Position numbers and translations under genes: made by a program
In this document: positions 62,945 through 64,000 of the stretch, piece after piece
Numbering within the stretch: the stretch's first letter is position 1
How the letters are laid out: each line of letters starts with the position of its first letter
From: Micromonospora fulviviridis
Lineage (GTDB): Bacteria > Actinomycetota > Actinomycetes > Mycobacteriales > Micromonosporaceae
Direction of reading: 5' to 3'
DNA: 64,000 nucleotides
Assembly (NCBI RefSeq): GCF_014648395.1
Contig: NZ_BMRA01000010.1
Coordinates: 186,001 to 250,000, forward strand
Notes under the pieces: generated by a model
The model's database searches: none
Told to the model about the DNA's origin: nothing
The model's input: the letters and a program-made list of their open reading frames with translations, nothing else

Positions 62945-63241
62945 CGGTGCTGCCTCCTCCAGAACGACCCGCGATGTTCGAGCCATGGCGGAAGGGCGCA
63001 GGAGACTCCTCTCCCGTCGGATTAACACCGGTACGAACGAACCCCCCAGGCCCCCTAGGCGCCGTGCGGGTCTACGCCGGCTGCCTGAGTGGACACTATG
63101 ATCGACAGGAAAGCGCGATCAAGAACCGTACGTGAGCAACTTGTCACCAACAGTTCGCCAGTGGACGGCCTGGTTGACAATCTCTGTCACGGCGATTCCC
63201 AAGGCAGGCAACCGTTGTCGTTGTTCCTGGGGGTGGGTGCG

Positions 63242-63808
63242 GTGATCGGGAACGAGACTCCGGCGGGCGGGATCGATCCGGGGGAGAACCCCTTCCCCCT
63301 GGTGATCGGGGTGACGCCGTCACCGGCCGAACGGATCCGACTCACCGAACTCCTCGACGGCGTCGCGCCCCTGCTCCTGGTCGCCGACCTCGACGAGCTA
63401 CGGAGGCTCATCACGCCACCGGGGCCGCCGGCGGCCGTCGATCCTCCGCCGGCCGTCGCCCCGGCCCGTGCGCCGGACGACGCGCTGGTCGTCGACGGGG
63501 CCCGCTCCACCGCCCGGTGGGGGAACCGGGAGGTGGTCCTCACCCGGCTGGAGCGCGACCTGCTGGCCTGCCTGACCGCCGAGCCGGTCCGGGTCTGGAG
63601 CTATGCCGAACTGCACCGCTCGGTCTGGCACGACGAGGGGCTGCAGCGGAAGGCGGACGTGCAGTCCCTCGTCAAGCGGCTGCGCCGCAAGCTCGACCGG
63701 TTGGGCACCGGCGTGACCGTCGTCGCGGTACGCGGTGTCGGACTCCGGCTGACCGACCACCGGCGCCCCCGGGCGCAGGGCAGCGGCGACCCGCCGGGCG
63801 GCCGCTGA
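63242..63808 (+). CDS. Winged-helix (OmpR/PhoB-type) regulator, paralogue of the one at 57944
   Basis: Encodes about 188 residues from a GTG at 63242; a GTG at 63233 or starts further upstream are possible because the frame is open to 63089. The N-terminal PLVIGVTPSPAERIRLTELL matches the 57944 protein and again lacks a phospho-aspartate. The winged helix follows (REVVLTRLERDLLACLTAE, WSYAELHRSVWH, QSLVKRLRRKLDRLG, VVAVRGVGLRL). Divergent from the protease gene across about 300 bases, so a direct regulator of it is plausible. Confidence 0.8.
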   Translation: MIGNETPAGGIDPGENPFPLVIGVTPSPAERIRLTELLDGVAPLLLVADLDELRRLITPPGPPAAVDPPPAVAPARAPDDALVVDGARSTARWGNREVVLTRLERDLLACLTAEPVRVWSYAELHRSVWHDEGLQRKADVQSLVKRLRRKLDRLGTGVTVVAVRGVGLRLTDHRRPRAQGSGDPPGGR

Positions 63809-63909
63809 CCGCCGCCCGGGCTCACCGCCGCGATGCCGAAACGGGGCAGGTCGCGGCTGCGGGAGCAGTAACGTGGCGGGCGAGAGGCCAGGCCAGCAGG
63901 GAGGCCGCG

Positions 63910-64000
63910 ATGAGCGCGACGGATGTCCGGCGCAACGACGCGAGCGCGACGATCCGGAAGTTCGACCTGAAGCTGGAGGTGGTCGTCGTCCCGGTGGCGG
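63910..64000 (+). CDS. Start of a gene, possibly a VOC/glyoxalase-family protein (cut by window end)
   Basis: ATG 63910 with GGGAGG six bases upstream opens a frame of 30 residues to the window end (IRKFDLKLEVVVVPVA at its end). The strand KLEVVVVPVA is how many VOC-fold proteins begin their first module, but too little is visible to be sure. Confidence 0.5.
   Translation, partial: MSATDVRRNDASATIRKFDLKLEVVVVPVA

Noticed and set aside
60260..63025. 921-codon plus-strand frame
   Set aside because: It is an exact antisense shadow of the protease gene, rich in Gly/Arg/Val with no motifs; high GC keeps stop codons rare.

Overview
The window reads as chromosomal DNA of a high-GC Gram-positive actinomycete, most likely Micromonosporaceae. 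This is inferred from very high third-position GC, frequent GTG starts with GGAGG-type ribosome sites, many F420/deazaflavin-type oxidoreductases, and characteristic families (PucR, LacI, DUF3618, actinobacterial holin-X, LtrA). No rRNA, tRNA, CRISPR array, transposase or integrase was seen, so this is ordinary chromosome with accessory catabolic blocks rather than a mobile element.

Layout. 1-8.5 kb: assorted genes (end of a TrkA-type regulatory protein, PucR regulator, M48 membrane protease, HxlR regulator divergent from a DHFR-like reductase, two PPOX F420-type flavoproteins, a D,D-carboxypeptidase, a small secreted protein, a DDN-type nitroreductase, a small CCCH zinc-finger protein). 8.6-15.2 kb: a five-gene aromatic meta-cleavage operon (extradiol dioxygenase, FAH hydrolase, acyl-CoA ligase, DoxX, FAD monooxygenase), every junction a 4-base ATGA overlap, divergent from a TetR gene across a cluster of TGACG/CGTCA dyads. 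15.2-17.8 kb: FUSC-type membrane protein and LtrA. 17.8-30.7 kb: an L-arabinose regulon. It holds a secreted CBM13-GH62 arabinofuranosidase gene (broken by one in-frame TAG), a LacI regulator, araB-araD, a four-gene sugar ABC importer and araA. Five copies of one LacI-type dyad sit upstream of the GH62 gene and of araB. The likely logic is that polymer debranching outside the cell feeds import and then araA-araB-araD.

30.7-38.7 kb: GlxA regulator, saccharopine-dehydrogenase-like oxidoreductase, two divergent ArsR regulators (one paired with an SRPBCC protein), two secreted cell-wall hydrolase-like proteins, a CDF cation transporter and an FAD monooxygenase. 38.6-51.7 kb: two paralogous polytopic membrane proteins carrying an apparent split alpha/beta-hydrolase domain, a second FUSC protein, a PLP decarboxylase, a DDAH-like hydrolase, an Rrf2 regulator divergent from an NAD(P)-binding protein, and a very large GH67-like glycosidase fused to a multi-spanning membrane domain. 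51.8-57.5 kb: an SRPBCC-ArsR-SRPBCC operon with twin operators, an FMN reductase, a DHFR-like protein, a DUF3618/holin-X membrane-stress-type operon and a cupin. 57.9-64 kb: a 1,470-residue secreted subtilisin-kelch protein flanked by two paralogous winged-helix regulators, then the start of a gene cut by the window end.

The least conventional parts are the pair of split-hydrolase membrane proteins, one of them downstream of the GH67-like membrane fusion, and the arabinose regulon with its nonsense-interrupted GH62 enzyme. All functional statements come from reading sequence motifs; no database search was run.
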